From DATAXV01 sp036272915 (lineage in GTDB: Bacteria > Chloroflexota > Dormibacteria > Dormibacterales > Dormibacteraceae), in NCBI GenBank assembly GCA_036272915.1, contig DATAXV010000021.1, positions 1 to 47,179 of the forward strand: a DNA stretch of 47,179 bases. The letters run 5' to 3'. The notes below the pieces were generated by a model, which saw only the letters and a list, made by a program, of their open reading frames with translations, was not told the origin of the DNA and did not search any database. The position numbers were made by a program, and so were the translations under genes. Shown piece by piece: positions 17,698 through 25,779 of the stretch; position 1 is the first letter of the stretch; each line of letters begins with the position of its first letter.

Positions 17698-20600
17698 GGC
17701 CCCTGACCCTGACCATCGAGGGCGTTCGCAGCTACCGCCATCGGTGCACGATCGACTTCACCGGCCGCAACCTGATCGCCATCGTCGGCGACACCGGCGC
17801 CGGCAAGTCCTCGATCCTCGAGGCGATCACGTACGCCCTCTACAACGCCACCACCTGGAGCGCCGGCGAGACCAAGGCCCTCATCGCCGACGGCATGCCG
17901 ACGATGCGCGTGGAGCTGGTGTTCCTGGCCGAGGGCCGGCGCTGGCGGCTGATCCGCTCGACCTCCCGCAAGACCTCGCCGCCTTCACTCCACCGGCTGG
18001 AGTGCCTCGACCGCGAGGATCCGCCCCTGCTCGGCGAGGAGGCGGTCCGGCAGCAGGTCGAGCAGCTGATGGGCATGAACCACCGTGCCTTCCTCTCCGC
18101 GGTGATCCTGCCGCAGGGCCGCTTCCAGGCACTGCTCAGGGAGGAGCCCGCGGAGCGGACCCGGATCCTGAAGGGCATCTTCCGGCTCGGCGAGCTGGAG
18201 GCTGCCAGGGACCAGGCCGCCCAGGCGGCGCGGAGCGACGATGCCCAGCTCACCGCCCTCCGCGGACAGCGGCAGATGCTCATCGAGGACCCCGCCGCGG
18301 AAGCCACCCGGCTTCGTGACGAGGCGTCGACGCTCAAGGGCCGCGAGGAGAAGCTGGCGGCCCTTCGCGGCAAGGAGGCCGACGCGGCCCGCTTCGCCCT
18401 CGAATCCGCACCCAGGTTGCGTGAGCTGGAGGAGCCGGCCCGGCGCCTGGAGCAGCTCCGCCAGCGCTTTGGCGCGGCGACCCCGGCGCGCACGCTCGCC
18501 GGCCTGGTCGGGTGGGAGGGCACGCTCGCCTCGACCCGCGACGACGCCGACCGCAGGTGCCGCGAGCTCGAGGCGGAGGAGAAGCGAAGCGCCGAGGAGG
18601 AACGGGCGGCGAGGTCCAGGGGCGAGGCCTATGAGGACCTCCTCGATGTCCAGCAACGGGTGGCCACCCTGGTCCGGGAGCTGGAGACGGTGGAGGCCGA
18701 CGAGGCCGCATCCGGCGAGCGCGCGCAGGACCTCGAGCGGGAGCGCGTCCTCCTTGACGACGACGGGGCGGCCCTGGCCGAGCTGGACGCCTCGGCGCGG
18801 GTCTCCGCCAGGGCGCTGGCCCAGGCGAGAGAGGCCTTGGAGCAGCGGAAGCTGCAGCTCCGCGAAGCCTCGGATCTGCTGCGCCGCGCCCGGGAGGCGA
18901 GGGGCGCCCGCGACGACCAGCTGCGACGGGAGGCCGAGCATGCGGGGGAGCACTCCGAGCTCGAGCGTCGCCTGGATGAGCGGCAGGCAAGCCTGACCGC
19001 GGCCGAGACCCAGCTGAGCCGGGCCGGTGAGGGCCTCGCCACCGCGCGGCGAGAGCACGCCGCCGCCCACGCCGCGCAGGGCCTCGGCCCCGGCGACACC
19101 TGCCCGGTCTGTGCCCAGACCCTCCCCTCGACCTTCGCTCCTCCCCCCAGCGACGGGCTGGACGCGGCTCAGGCCGGGTTCGACGGCAGCACGGCCGCCG
19201 CCGCCCGATCCAGAGAGGAGCTGCGCCGCGTGCAGACCGATCTCGAGGTCGCCGGCCGCCGCCTCGCCCAGAGCGAGGAGGAGGGCCGAAAGCTTCAGGC
19301 TCGGTTCACCGCCAAGCTCGAGGAGCTCAGGGCCAGGGTCCCCGAAGCCGATCTGGAACGGTGCGACGAGGAGCTCCTGGAGCCTCTTGAGCATGGCCTT
19401 CGGCAGGGGCAGGCCGAGCTCCGCGCGCTCGAGGACGCCGCGGCGAGGGCCCGCTCCGACCATGACCGAGCCCAGAGCACCCTGGGAGCCCGCCGGGAGG
19501 CGCTCGACCGCCGCACTCGAGATCTCGAGGCGGATGGCCGTCGGCTGGCCGGCCGTCGCCGCGCATGCGCGCAGGTGATCCAGGCCCTCCCCGCCACGAT
19601 CCCGCCACCGGCCGAGCTCCGGCGGGACCTGCTGTCCCCTCTCGCCGACGCCGCCGCCCGGATGGTCGAGCAGGCGCGGGCGGACCACGAGCGGCGCCAG
19701 GACATCGCCAGCCGCGCCCGGGTGGCGCGGGAGGAACTCCACGCGGCGGTCGAGCGCTATCGGATCGAGGCCGACGTGCCCAGGATGCAGGTGGGCCAGG
19801 ATCTGCTTCGGCTTCTCGACGTCCTGGAGAGCGCGGCCCACGCGCTCGGCACCGTCGCCGCCGACGTCCAGCTCTCCATCGACCTGGAGGAGCTGAGCCG
19901 GCAGGCGGTGGAGCTCGAGGCCGAGGCCGAGCGGGGCGATCGCGCCCTCCGCGAGGAGGCGGCGCGCATCAGCGCCGAGGCCGAGAACCGGCGCCGCGCG
20001 GTGGCGGAGGCCCTCTCGGCGGCCGGCTTCGACACGGTGTCGGGGCTGGACGCGGAGCTCAACGATCTGCGCGGGCGGGTCGGCGGGATTCAGAGCCGTC
20101 TCGCCACGGCCGAGGCGCAGATCGGCCAGGCCGCCCGACTGGACGCCCAGATCGAGAGCACCGACGAGCGACGCGTCGACCACCTGGAGTTGCACCGCCT
20201 CCTCGCCGACGGCCAGTTCGTCCGATACGTCATCGAGCGGCGCCAGCGAACGCTGCTGGCCGTGGCGTCGGAGACGCTCGCGACCATGACCGGCGATCGC
20301 TACGGCTTCTCCGCCGACTTCCAGGTCGTCGACCGGATGACCGGCAGACCGCGATCCGCCAAGACCCTCTCCGGTGGCGAGACCTTCCTCGCCTCGCTCG
20401 CTCTGGCCCTCGGGCTGGTCGAGATCGCCGGGCGCTCCGGTGCCCGGCTCGACGCGCTGTTCCTCGACGAGGGTTTCGGCACTCTCGACAGCAACGCGCT
20501 CGATGAGGCCCTTGCGGCCCTCGAGCGCAGGGCCGTCGATGGCAGGCTGGTCGCGGTGGTCAGCCATGTTCGCGCCGTCGCCGAGAGGATCGAGGCCGTC

Positions 20601-20705
20601 CTCGAAGTCCAGAAGCCCACCACCGGCAGCATCGCAACCTGGCGCGAGGGAAGCGCCCGGCAGGCGCTCGTGGAGCGGGATCTGGAGGCCGGCCTCCTCG
20701 CCTGA
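17694..20705 (+). CDS. sbcC: DNA repair ATPase SbcC (Rad50 family)
   Basis: The 1003-residue protein starts at GTG 17694, overlapping sbcD by 4 bp. An N-terminal P-loop GDTGAGKSS lies at residues 32-40, a Q-loop region at VILPQGRFQALL, two long alanine- and glutamate-rich coiled coils follow, and a zinc hook CPVC sits at residues 470-473. The C-terminal lobe has the signature TLSGGETFLASLALALGL and Walker B LDALFLDEGFGTLD. This is the full Rad50/SbcC layout. It tethers DNA ends and gates SbcD. A long minus-strand frame covers the gene but is only a compositional shadow. Confidence 0.96.
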   Translation: MRPLTLTIEGVRSYRHRCTIDFTGRNLIAIVGDTGAGKSSILEAITYALYNATTWSAGETKALIADGMPTMRVELVFLAEGRRWRLIRSTSRKTSPPSLHRLECLDREDPPLLGEEAVRQQVEQLMGMNHRAFLSAVILPQGRFQALLREEPAERTRILKGIFRLGELEAARDQAAQAARSDDAQLTALRGQRQMLIEDPAAEATRLRDEASTLKGREEKLAALRGKEADAARFALESAPRLRELEEPARRLEQLRQRFGAATPARTLAGLVGWEGTLASTRDDADRRCRELEAEEKRSAEEERAARSRGEAYEDLLDVQQRVATLVRELETVEADEAASGERAQDLERERVLLDDDGAALAELDASARVSARALAQAREALEQRKLQLREASDLLRRAREARGARDDQLRREAEHAGEHSELERRLDERQASLTAAETQLSRAGEGLATARREHAAAHAAQGLGPGDTCPVCAQTLPSTFAPPPSDGLDAAQAGFDGSTAAAARSREELRRVQTDLEVAGRRLAQSEEEGRKLQARFTAKLEELRARVPEADLERCDEELLEPLEHGLRQGQAELRALEDAAARARSDHDRAQSTLGARREALDRRTRDLEADGRRLAGRRRACAQVIQALPATIPPPAELRRDLLSPLADAAARMVEQARADHERRQDIASRARVAREELHAAVERYRIEADVPRMQVGQDLLRLLDVLESAAHALGTVAADVQLSIDLEELSRQAVELEAEAERGDRALREEAARISAEAENRRRAVAEALSAAGFDTVSGLDAELNDLRGRVGGIQSRLATAEAQIGQAARLDAQIESTDERRVDHLELHRLLADGQFVRYVIERRQRTLLAVASETLATMTGDRYGFSADFQVVDRMTGRPRSAKTLSGGETFLASLALALGLVEIAGRSGARLDALFLDEGFGTLDSNALDEALAALERRAVDGRLVAVVSHVRAVAERIEAVLEVQKPTTGSIATWREGSARQALVERDLEAGLLA

Positions 20706-20878
20706 GCACCCGCCTTGGAAGTCCTGTTCACTTCCGGGATCCCCGTTGCGCTGCGACAGCCCGCTGGCGGAGGTCGTTCTGGAGGAGGAAGAGTCGACAG
20801 GACTCCCGCCCGGCGGCTTGGCGCCCTTAACACACCGATCGCCAGCACACGAGTAAGGTATGTCGGGGTTGGAGGGAA

Positions 20879-20907
20879 TTGACGCGGTTTGAACTGGACT
20901 TTACATA
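20879..20907 (+). promoter_or_regulatory. Candidate zwf promoter with leaderless transcript
   Basis: TTGACG at 20879-20884 and TACATA at 20902-20907 are separated by 17 bases. The -35 box is close to consensus, the -10 box weaker. The ATG of zwf lies 4 bases after the -10 box, so the transcript would start at or next to the start codon. There is no ribosome site in front of that ATG, which fits a leaderless mRNA. Confidence 0.5.
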
Positions 20908-20911
20908 AGAG

Positions 20912-22309
20912 ATGGCAGTAAACGGACAACGACCGGCTGAGATCGTCGTATTCGGAGCGTCAGGCGATCTGACAAGCCGGAAGGTGCTCCCCGCGCTGGG
21001 CCGGCTGGCACTGCGGGGTGGGCTCCGCATCATCGGCGCCGGGCGCAGCGACATGCCCAACGGCAACTTCCAGGATGTGGTTCGGAAAGCCAGCGGCAGT
21101 GAACAGCTGGCCAGGGACGCGGCCTGGGTCAAGCTCGATTACCGCAAGCCGGAGAGCTACAAGGCGCTGAGTGAGAAGGTTCACTCCGACCGCCCCATCG
21201 TCTATTACCTGGCGACGCCGCCTGAGACGTTTCCTCAGATTCTCGACGGACTGACACAGACCGGGCTCACCGACCATAACGAGGAGCATCGGATCGTCGT
21301 TGAGAAGCCCCTCGGGCACGATGCGCCCAGCTCGCGACTGCTGAATCACCAACTGGAGGATCTGTTCGAGCCCCGGCAGGTGTTCCGGATCGACCACTAC
21401 CTGGCCAAGGACACGGTCCAGAACGTGCTCGCCTTCCGCTTCTCCAACGCTCTCTTCGAGCCTGTCTGGAACCGGACCATGATCGAGAGCATCCAGATCA
21501 CGGCCATGGAGGAGGATGACATCGGCGCCCGGGCCGGCTACTACGACCAGACCGGGGCGGTCAGGGACATGGTCCAGAACCACGTCCTCCAACTCCTCGC
21601 CCTGATCGCGATGGAGCCGCCGACGACCTTCGACCCACCGGACATCCAGGACGCCAAGCTGGAGCTCCTCCGGGCGGTCGAGCCGATCGATCCGGCGTCC
21701 GCCGTTCGCGGTCAGTACGAGGGCTATCTGGACGCCCACGGCGTCGAGCCCGAGTCCCGCCGGGAGACCTATGCCGCGGCCCGCCTCGTCATCGAGAACT
21801 GGCGCTGGCAGGGAGTCCCCATCTTCGTCCGCACCGGCAAGGCGGTCAGGCGACGGCTGACGGAGGCGGTGGTCCGGCTCCGCGATGCGCCGACCCTTCG
21901 CATCGGCGGCCTGCGCCAGCGAGCGATTCCGACGCTGATCGTCATCCGTTTCCAGCCCGACGAGGGCGTGCTGGTCAGGATCGGCGCCAAGCGCCCGGGA
22001 TCGCGCTTCGAGATGGTGCCGGCCGGGCTGAAGCTCGAATACCAGAATCTGGCGCGCCGCACCCTTCCTGACGCCTACGAGAACGTCCTCAGCGAGGTGC
22101 TGGACGGCGGCCACTCAGCCTTCCCCACCGGTCACGAGATCGAGCGGTCCTGGGAGATCGTCGACCCCCTGATCACGAACTGGGAGGCGTCCGGCCACCC
22201 CGAGGCTTACCAGCCCGGGTCATGGGGTCCGGGTGCCGCCGACGACCTCATCGCCCAGAACGGTGGTGGCCGCTGGCTGACCTCGGGAGAAGAGCCGGGG
22301 ACCCGTTGA
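20912..22309 (+). CDS. zwf: Glucose-6-phosphate 1-dehydrogenase
   Basis: The 465-residue protein has the NADP-binding FGASGDLTSRK at 14-24, the conserved EKPLGHD at 131-137, and the active-site line RIDHYLAKDTVQN from residue 159. The usual sequence there is RIDHYLGK, so the glycine is replaced by alanine. VQNHVLQLLALIAMEPP and VPIFVRTGK are also standard. It catalyses the first step of the oxidative pentose phosphate pathway and makes NADPH in the cytoplasm. It is 206 bp from sbcC, has its own likely promoter, and is followed by a perfect hairpin terminator. The usual partner genes gnd, tal or opcA are not adjacent. Confidence 0.96.
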   Translation: MAVNGQRPAEIVVFGASGDLTSRKVLPALGRLALRGGLRIIGAGRSDMPNGNFQDVVRKASGSEQLARDAAWVKLDYRKPESYKALSEKVHSDRPIVYYLATPPETFPQILDGLTQTGLTDHNEEHRIVVEKPLGHDAPSSRLLNHQLEDLFEPRQVFRIDHYLAKDTVQNVLAFRFSNALFEPVWNRTMIESIQITAMEEDDIGARAGYYDQTGAVRDMVQNHVLQLLALIAMEPPTTFDPPDIQDAKLELLRAVEPIDPASAVRGQYEGYLDAHGVEPESRRETYAAARLVIENWRWQGVPIFVRTGKAVRRRLTEAVVRLRDAPTLRIGGLRQRAIPTLIVIRFQPDEGVLVRIGAKRPGSRFEMVPAGLKLEYQNLARRTLPDAYENVLSEVLDGGHSAFPTGHEIERSWEIVDPLITNWEASGHPEAYQPGSWGPGAADDLIAQNGGGRWLTSGEEPGTR

Positions 22310-22325
22310 GCGCCGCCCGGCAGCA

Positions 22326-22353
22326 GGCCTCGAGCACCCGTCTCGAGGCCTTT
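22326..22353 (+). terminator. Intrinsic terminator after zwf
   Basis: GGCCTCGAG and CTCGAGGCC form a perfect 9-bp stem with a 7-base loop, directly followed by TTT, 16 bases after the zwf stop codon. Confidence 0.75.
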
Positions 22354-22453
22354 CCGGGGCACCAACGTTCGGGTTGCGCGGTGCCTGGTCAGGTCGTAGA
22401 GTCCTCCCCGGGACCGGGTGGCCCGGCCGCTGTGTTGGGGGATAGGAATACGG

Positions 22454-22762
22454 ATGAAGGTTCGCCAGATCGTCTCGTCGCACTGGTCGGCGATTCGGAA
22501 GGTCGCCGGAGGTCACGGCATCGAAACCATCGGATACTGGCCGCCGGCGTTCGACTCTCGAAGCTCAGCCGACTTCCTCGTGAAGGGCGAGTTGGGCAGC
22601 CTGCGAGGCCTTCGCGCCGACCTTGAGCGCGAACTGGGCTGCCGCGTGGCGATCTATCTGGCCGATCAGGCGCCCGCCTCTGCCCACGAGGCCGTGGTCG
22701 CCGACGAAGGTGGCGAGCCCTCGGATTCGGAGACCGAACGGACCGGAGGCTACGAACAGTAG
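22454..22762 (+). CDS. Small protein resembling a degenerate MNT-type nucleotidyltransferase
   Basis: The 102-residue product starts at ATG 22454 behind GGGGGATAGG. SADFLVKGELGSLRGLRADLERELGCRV resembles the SDIDLLVEF...L..LE.EL...LGRKVDLV core of MntA-like minimal nucleotidyltransferases. The catalytic FGSRARG plus SDxD motif is not intact: the region reads GYWPPAFDSRSSADFLV, with only one of the two catalytic aspartates, and the final VDLV has become VAIYL. An active enzyme is therefore unlikely. The C-terminus is acidic and polar. It might be a regulatory pseudoenzyme or a decaying antitoxin, or the resemblance may be chance. There is no HEPN partner beside it. Confidence 0.5.
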   Translation: MKVRQIVSSHWSAIRKVAGGHGIETIGYWPPAFDSRSSADFLVKGELGSLRGLRADLERELGCRVAIYLADQAPASAHEAVVADEGGEPSDSETERTGGYEQ

Positions 22763-22782
22763 GTTTTTGAGAAATCCCGTGA

Positions 22783-22840
22783 CCAGGGGACGAACCTGGC
22801 GCGTTTTCATAGTGTCGGCAAACAAAGAAGGGTGCCGGCA
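22783..22840 (+). ncRNA. Possible structured RNA or 3' UTR element
   Basis: Two hairpins can form in tandem downstream of the small gene. The first pairs CCAGG (22783-22787) with CCTGG (22795-22799). The second pairs TGTCGGCA (22813-22820) with TGCCGGCA (22833-22840), an 8-bp stem with one G-U pair and a 12-base purine-rich loop. An A-rich single-stranded stretch and a strong terminator follow. The region is unusually A-rich compared with its surroundings. I do not recognise a known RNA family. Confidence 0.35.
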
Positions 22841-22871
22841 ACCAAAAAGAACTTCCTCCCTCCCTCCCTCC

Positions 22872-22907
22872 GGGCCGTCGGGTTCCCCCCGGCGGCCCTT
22901 CTCTTTT
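22872..22907. terminator. Intrinsic terminator, probably bidirectional
   Basis: GGGCCGTCGGG and CCCGGCGGCCC make an 11-bp stem with one G-U pair and a short loop, followed by TTCTCTTTTC on the plus strand. It lies between the small plus-strand gene and the convergent glutaredoxin-like gene. A CCTC-repeat tract lies immediately before it, from about 22854. Confidence 0.75.
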
Positions 22908-22923
22908 CCCACGAACCGGGCGA

Positions 22924-23145
22924 TCAGGTGGCGAGCACGGTCCGAAGTGAGGTCCGATCGAAGCGCCCTTCCATCAGCACCTCTCCCTCGCGCAGCAGCA
23001 CCGGCACCCGCATCCCGTACGCCCGGACCAGCTCGGGATCACCGTCGACATCCACCGTCTCGAAGTCCGCACCAAGCTCGCGCAGGTAGAACGCCGCCTC
23101 CTCGCAGAGATGGCAATGGTGACGGTCGATCAGCTGTAGTCCCAC
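22924..23145 (-). CDS. Glutaredoxin-like small thiol protein
   Basis: The 73-residue protein starts at GTG 23145, giving VGLQLIDRHHCHLCEEAAFYL with Cys11-x-x-Cys14 at the start of helix 1. ADFETVDVDGDPELVRAYGMRVPVLL supplies the thioredoxin-fold strand and the cis-proline after Val. This is the length and layout of DUF836/glutaredoxin-like proteins that often lie near lexA or redox genes. It is 17 bp downstream of the LysM gene and probably in its operon, so it may be SOS-induced. Confidence 0.78.
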   Translation of the reverse strand: MGLQLIDRHHCHLCEEAAFYLRELGADFETVDVDGDPELVRAYGMRVPVLLREGEVLMEGRFDRTSLRTVLAT

Positions 23146-23162
23146 CCGGCGAAGGCTACCGC

Positions 23163-23510
23163 TCAGTGCCCCGGCAGGGTCAGTCGCTCGCCAGCGTAGA
23201 CGTCGACTCCGCGGAGGTGGTTCGCCTGCTGGATCGTGGCGATCTCCTGACGAGGATCGGCGTTCGGATAGTGGCTGGCGGCGATCGACCAGAGGGTGTC
23301 GCCGGGCCGGACGACGACCTCGGTCGGTCCGGCGCCAGATGCGCCGTGGGCGACCTGAGCCAGCACAAGAGAGAGGACGGCGACCAGGCCGACGACCAGG
23401 GCGATCCGCCGGGGAAGGCGCCACGGGGCCGGGACCCTGGCCCGGATCTGGACGCAGTCGAGGCCGACCTGGACCGCTTGAGATGTTCGCTGCATCGATG
23501 GTGGGTACAT
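23163..23510 (-). CDS. LysM-domain membrane protein, YneA-like SOS cell-division inhibitor candidate
   Basis: The 115-residue product has one membrane helix at about residues 36-53 (IALVVGLVAVLSLVLAQV) and a C-terminal LysM domain from residue 65 (VVVRPGDTLWSIAASHY ... GERLTLPG). This is the layout of YneA, the Bacillus cell-division inhibitor, which is likewise encoded divergently from lexA. The promoter of this gene contains a perfect SOS-type palindrome in its spacer. I infer that it halts division during the SOS response. It differs from YneA in having a longer basic N-terminal tail, and identity with YneA cannot be judged by eye. Confidence 0.75.
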   Translation of the reverse strand: MYPPSMQRTSQAVQVGLDCVQIRARVPAPWRLPRRIALVVGLVAVLSLVLAQVAHGASGAGPTEVVVRPGDTLWSIAASHYPNADPRQEIATIQQANHLRGVDVYAGERLTLPGH

Positions 23511-23530
23511 TCGTTCCGACTCCGATCACA

Positions 23531-23560
23531 ACGGTAGCAGAACGCCCGTTCCGTAGTCAA
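23531..23560 (-). promoter_or_regulatory. Promoter of the LysM gene with an SOS box in the spacer
   Basis: On the minus strand TTGACT (23560-23555) and TACCGT (23536-23531) are separated by 18 bases. The spacer contains the palindrome GAACGGGCGTTC (plus-strand reading GAACGCCCGTTC at 23540-23551), matching the GAAC-N4-GTTC core recognised by Gram-positive-type LexA. LexA bound there would block RNA polymerase. Confidence 0.7.
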
Positions 23561-23567
23561 CATTTCG

Positions 23568-23579
23568 GAACATGGGTTT
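23568..23579. promoter_or_regulatory. Second, near-consensus SOS box at the lexA promoter
   Basis: GAACATGGGTTT matches GAAC-N4-GTTC except for the last base. It overlaps the -35 region of the presumed lexA promoter, where LexA could repress its own gene. Confidence 0.55.
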
Positions 23580-23605
23580 GCCTTCGCAGGTGAACCTGCT
23601 ACGAT
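23577..23605 (+). promoter_or_regulatory. Candidate lexA promoter
   Basis: TTTGCC (23577-23582) and TACGAT (23600-23605) are spaced by 17 bases. Transcription would start near 23612, leaving a leader of about 78 bases that contains the palindrome GTTC-GGG-GAAC at 23629-23639. Confidence 0.5.
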
Positions 23606-23689
23606 GCCTGCATTCCGGGCGCATAGGCGTTCGGGGAACCGATATTCGATGCAGCCATCGATGTACCAACAAATTGGAGAGCTACGGAG

Positions 23690-24301
23690 ATGAGTGAAGA
23701 GCTGAGCGACAGGCAGACTCGGATCCTCGACTACATTCGCAAGGTGACCCGGGAGCGCAACTACCCGCCCAGCGTTCGCGAGATCGGCGAGGCGGTCGGC
23801 CTGGCCTCAAGCTCGACGGTTCACAACCATCTCAATCAGCTCGAGCGCCGTGGCCTGATCCACCGGGATGCGAGCAAGTCCCGGACCGTGCAGCTGGTCG
23901 AGGACGCCGCCTACGAGCAGCTCCGGCGCACCGCCATCCCCGTGCCCATCATCGGCAACGTGGCCGCCGGGATTCCGATCCTGGCCGAGCAGAACATCGA
24001 GGACCACCTCATGCTCTCCCCCGCCATCGCCAAGGAGGGCTGGTTCGCGCTGCGTGTCCGCGGGGACTCGATGATCAACGCCGGCATCTTCGACGGCGAC
24101 CTCGTCCTGGTTCGCCCGGCCGAGGACGCGCTTGACGGCACCATCGTGGTCGCCCTGGTCGAGGACGAGGCCACGGTCAAGCGGCTGGACCGCTCTACCG
24201 GCCGGGTCCGGTTGATCGCCGAGAACCCGGCCTACCCCCCTCTGGAGCCGGAGACCGTCAGCATGGTGGGCGAGGTCAAGGCGCTGTTCCGGACGTACTG
24301 A
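23690..24301 (+). CDS. lexA: SOS repressor LexA
   Basis: The 203-residue protein has the winged helix-turn-helix at residues 1-70 (RQTRILDYIRKVT, YPPSVREIGEAVGLASSSTVHNHL in part) and the latent protease domain behind it. The self-cleavage site is Ala93-Gly94 in NVAAGIP, the catalytic serine is Ser127 in RGDSM, and the catalytic lysine is Lys164 in ATVKRL. A GGAGAG site precedes the ATG. RecA-stimulated cleavage would release the LysM gene and other SOS genes. Its last 26 bases overlap the end of the convergent xylB gene. Confidence 0.97.
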   Translation: MSEELSDRQTRILDYIRKVTRERNYPPSVREIGEAVGLASSSTVHNHLNQLERRGLIHRDASKSRTVQLVEDAAYEQLRRTAIPVPIIGNVAAGIPILAEQNIEDHLMLSPAIAKEGWFALRVRGDSMINAGIFDGDLVLVRPAEDALDGTIVVALVEDEATVKRLDRSTGRVRLIAENPAYPPLEPETVSMVGEVKALFRTY

Positions 24302-25775
24302 TCTCGCTCAGCCTCCGCATGTGCGGCGACAGAGGTCGGTACAGCTCCCGGTACAGGACGAAGAGCTCGTCATAGCGCTGCTTGCGCTGCTCGTCGGGCT
24401 CGATAACGCCGAGGGTGCGGACCAGTTGAGCTGCGTCGGCGAAGCCGCCGAGACGTCCTGATCCGATTCCGGCGAGGAGGGCCGCGCCATAGGCGGGGCC
24501 CTCGTCCACGGCGACCTTGGTCACGGGCACGCCGTAAATGTCTGCCTGAAGTTGCAGCCAGAGGGGGTGCCGCGCACCGCCGCCGATCGCCCGCATCTGG
24601 TCGACCGGCACCCCCAGGTCCCGGACGATCTCGAAGCAGTCGCGAAGGCTGAACACCACTCCCTCCATGACGGCACGGGTCAGGTGGGCTCGGTCGTGCC
24701 GCGCGGTAAGCCCCACGAACGCTCCTCTCGCATGAGGGTCGAGGTGAGGGGATCGCTCACCGGAGAGATAGGGAAGGAAGAGCAGGCCCTCCGCTCCCAC
24801 CGGAGCCTTCGCCGCCGAGTCGGCCAGGGCGGAGAAGTCGGCGCCGGCAGCGGCAACGTCACGCCACCAGGCCAGTGAGGCGCCGGCGGCGAGCGTCACA
24901 CCCATGACGTGATATGCGCCGGTGACCGCGTGGCCGAAGGCATGGATGCGACCGCTCTGGTCCGGTGTGAACTCGGCAGTGTGGGCGAAGAGGACGCCGC
25001 TGGTCCCAATCGACGAGCTGGCAAGGCCCTTCTCGACAACGCCGATGCCGACCGCGGCTGCGGCGTTGTCTCCCCCTCCCGCGGCGACCGGCAAACCACG
25101 CGGAAGGCCGAGCTCGTCGGCGACCCCGTCAGACACCGTCCCCGTGATCTCAGAGCCCTCGAACACGGGTGGCAAGAGGTCCGACGACAGGTGGAGCGCC
25201 TCCAGCAGCTCCGGCGACCACGTCCGGCGCCGGACGTCGAGCAGCAGGGTGCCCGAGGCATCGGACACGTCGGTCCCGAGCTCTCCGGTCAGCCGGAGCC
25301 GGATGTAGTCTTTGGGCAGCAACACCCGGGCGAGACGATCGAAGTTGTCAGGCTCCTCGTCGCGCAGCCAGAGGATCTTGGGAGCCTGAAAGCCGGTCAG
25401 CGCGGGGTTGCCCGCGATCTCGAGCAACCTCGCGGCACCCACGCGCCGCGTGATCTCCTCGCACTGGGCGTCGGTCCTCTGGTCGTTCCAGAGGAGGGCA
25501 GGACGAATGACCCGGTCCTCCCGGTCGAGGAAGACGGAGCCGTGCATCTGTCCAGTGAGACCGAGGCCGGCGACGTCACCCACCTTGGCGGCGACTCGCC
25601 CCAGCACCTTCCGGGTCCCCTCCCACCACTGCCCTGGATCCTGTTCGGTCCAGCGCGGCCGCGGCATCGACAGCGGATACGACTCGGTCTCAGACGCCAG
25701 CAACTCACCGCCTTCACCGACGGCGACGGCGCGAACGCCGGTCGTGCCGACGTCCACGCCGATCAGGGTCGCCAC
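24276..25775 (-). CDS. xylB: Xylulokinase
   Basis: The 499-residue protein starts at GTG 25775, 4 bp after the stop of the isomerase gene. TLIGVDVGTTGVRAV is the first FGGY phosphate-binding loop, TGQMHGSV and LLWNDQRT mark the xylulose site, GTDVSDASGTLLLD is shared by xylulokinases, and AIGGGARHPLWLQLQADI is the second FGGY-family signature. It phosphorylates D-xylulose to xylulose 5-phosphate. It ends the lacI-xylA-xylB operon. The 3' end overlaps lexA by 26 bases on the opposite strand. Confidence 0.93.
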   Translation of the reverse strand: MATLIGVDVGTTGVRAVAVGEGGELLASETESYPLSMPRPRWTEQDPGQWWEGTRKVLGRVAAKVGDVAGLGLTGQMHGSVFLDREDRVIRPALLWNDQRTDAQCEEITRRVGAARLLEIAGNPALTGFQAPKILWLRDEEPDNFDRLARVLLPKDYIRLRLTGELGTDVSDASGTLLLDVRRRTWSPELLEALHLSSDLLPPVFEGSEITGTVSDGVADELGLPRGLPVAAGGGDNAAAAVGIGVVEKGLASSSIGTSGVLFAHTAEFTPDQSGRIHAFGHAVTGAYHVMGVTLAAGASLAWWRDVAAAGADFSALADSAAKAPVGAEGLLFLPYLSGERSPHLDPHARGAFVGLTARHDRAHLTRAVMEGVVFSLRDCFEIVRDLGVPVDQMRAIGGGARHPLWLQLQADIYGVPVTKVAVDEGPAYGAALLAGIGSGRLGGFADAAQLVRTLGVIEPDEQRKQRYDELFVLYRELYRPLSPHMRRLSEISTSGTAP

Positions 25776-25779
25776 CTGG

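Noticed and set aside
17985..20567. Long minus-strand open frame (860 codons) opposite sbcC
   Set aside because: No recognisable motif; sbcC on the other strand is intact with all Rad50 motifs.
22783..22800. Guanidine-II (mini-ykkC) riboswitch, because the first loop contains ACGA
   Set aside because: Only one hairpin has ACGA, the loop is too large, and it lies after a gene with no transporter downstream on the same strand.
22850..22872. Repeated CCTC tract as a CRISPR-like or tandem repeat array
   Set aside because: It is a short simple-sequence tract of about 20 bases with no spacers. No CRISPR array was found anywhere in the window.
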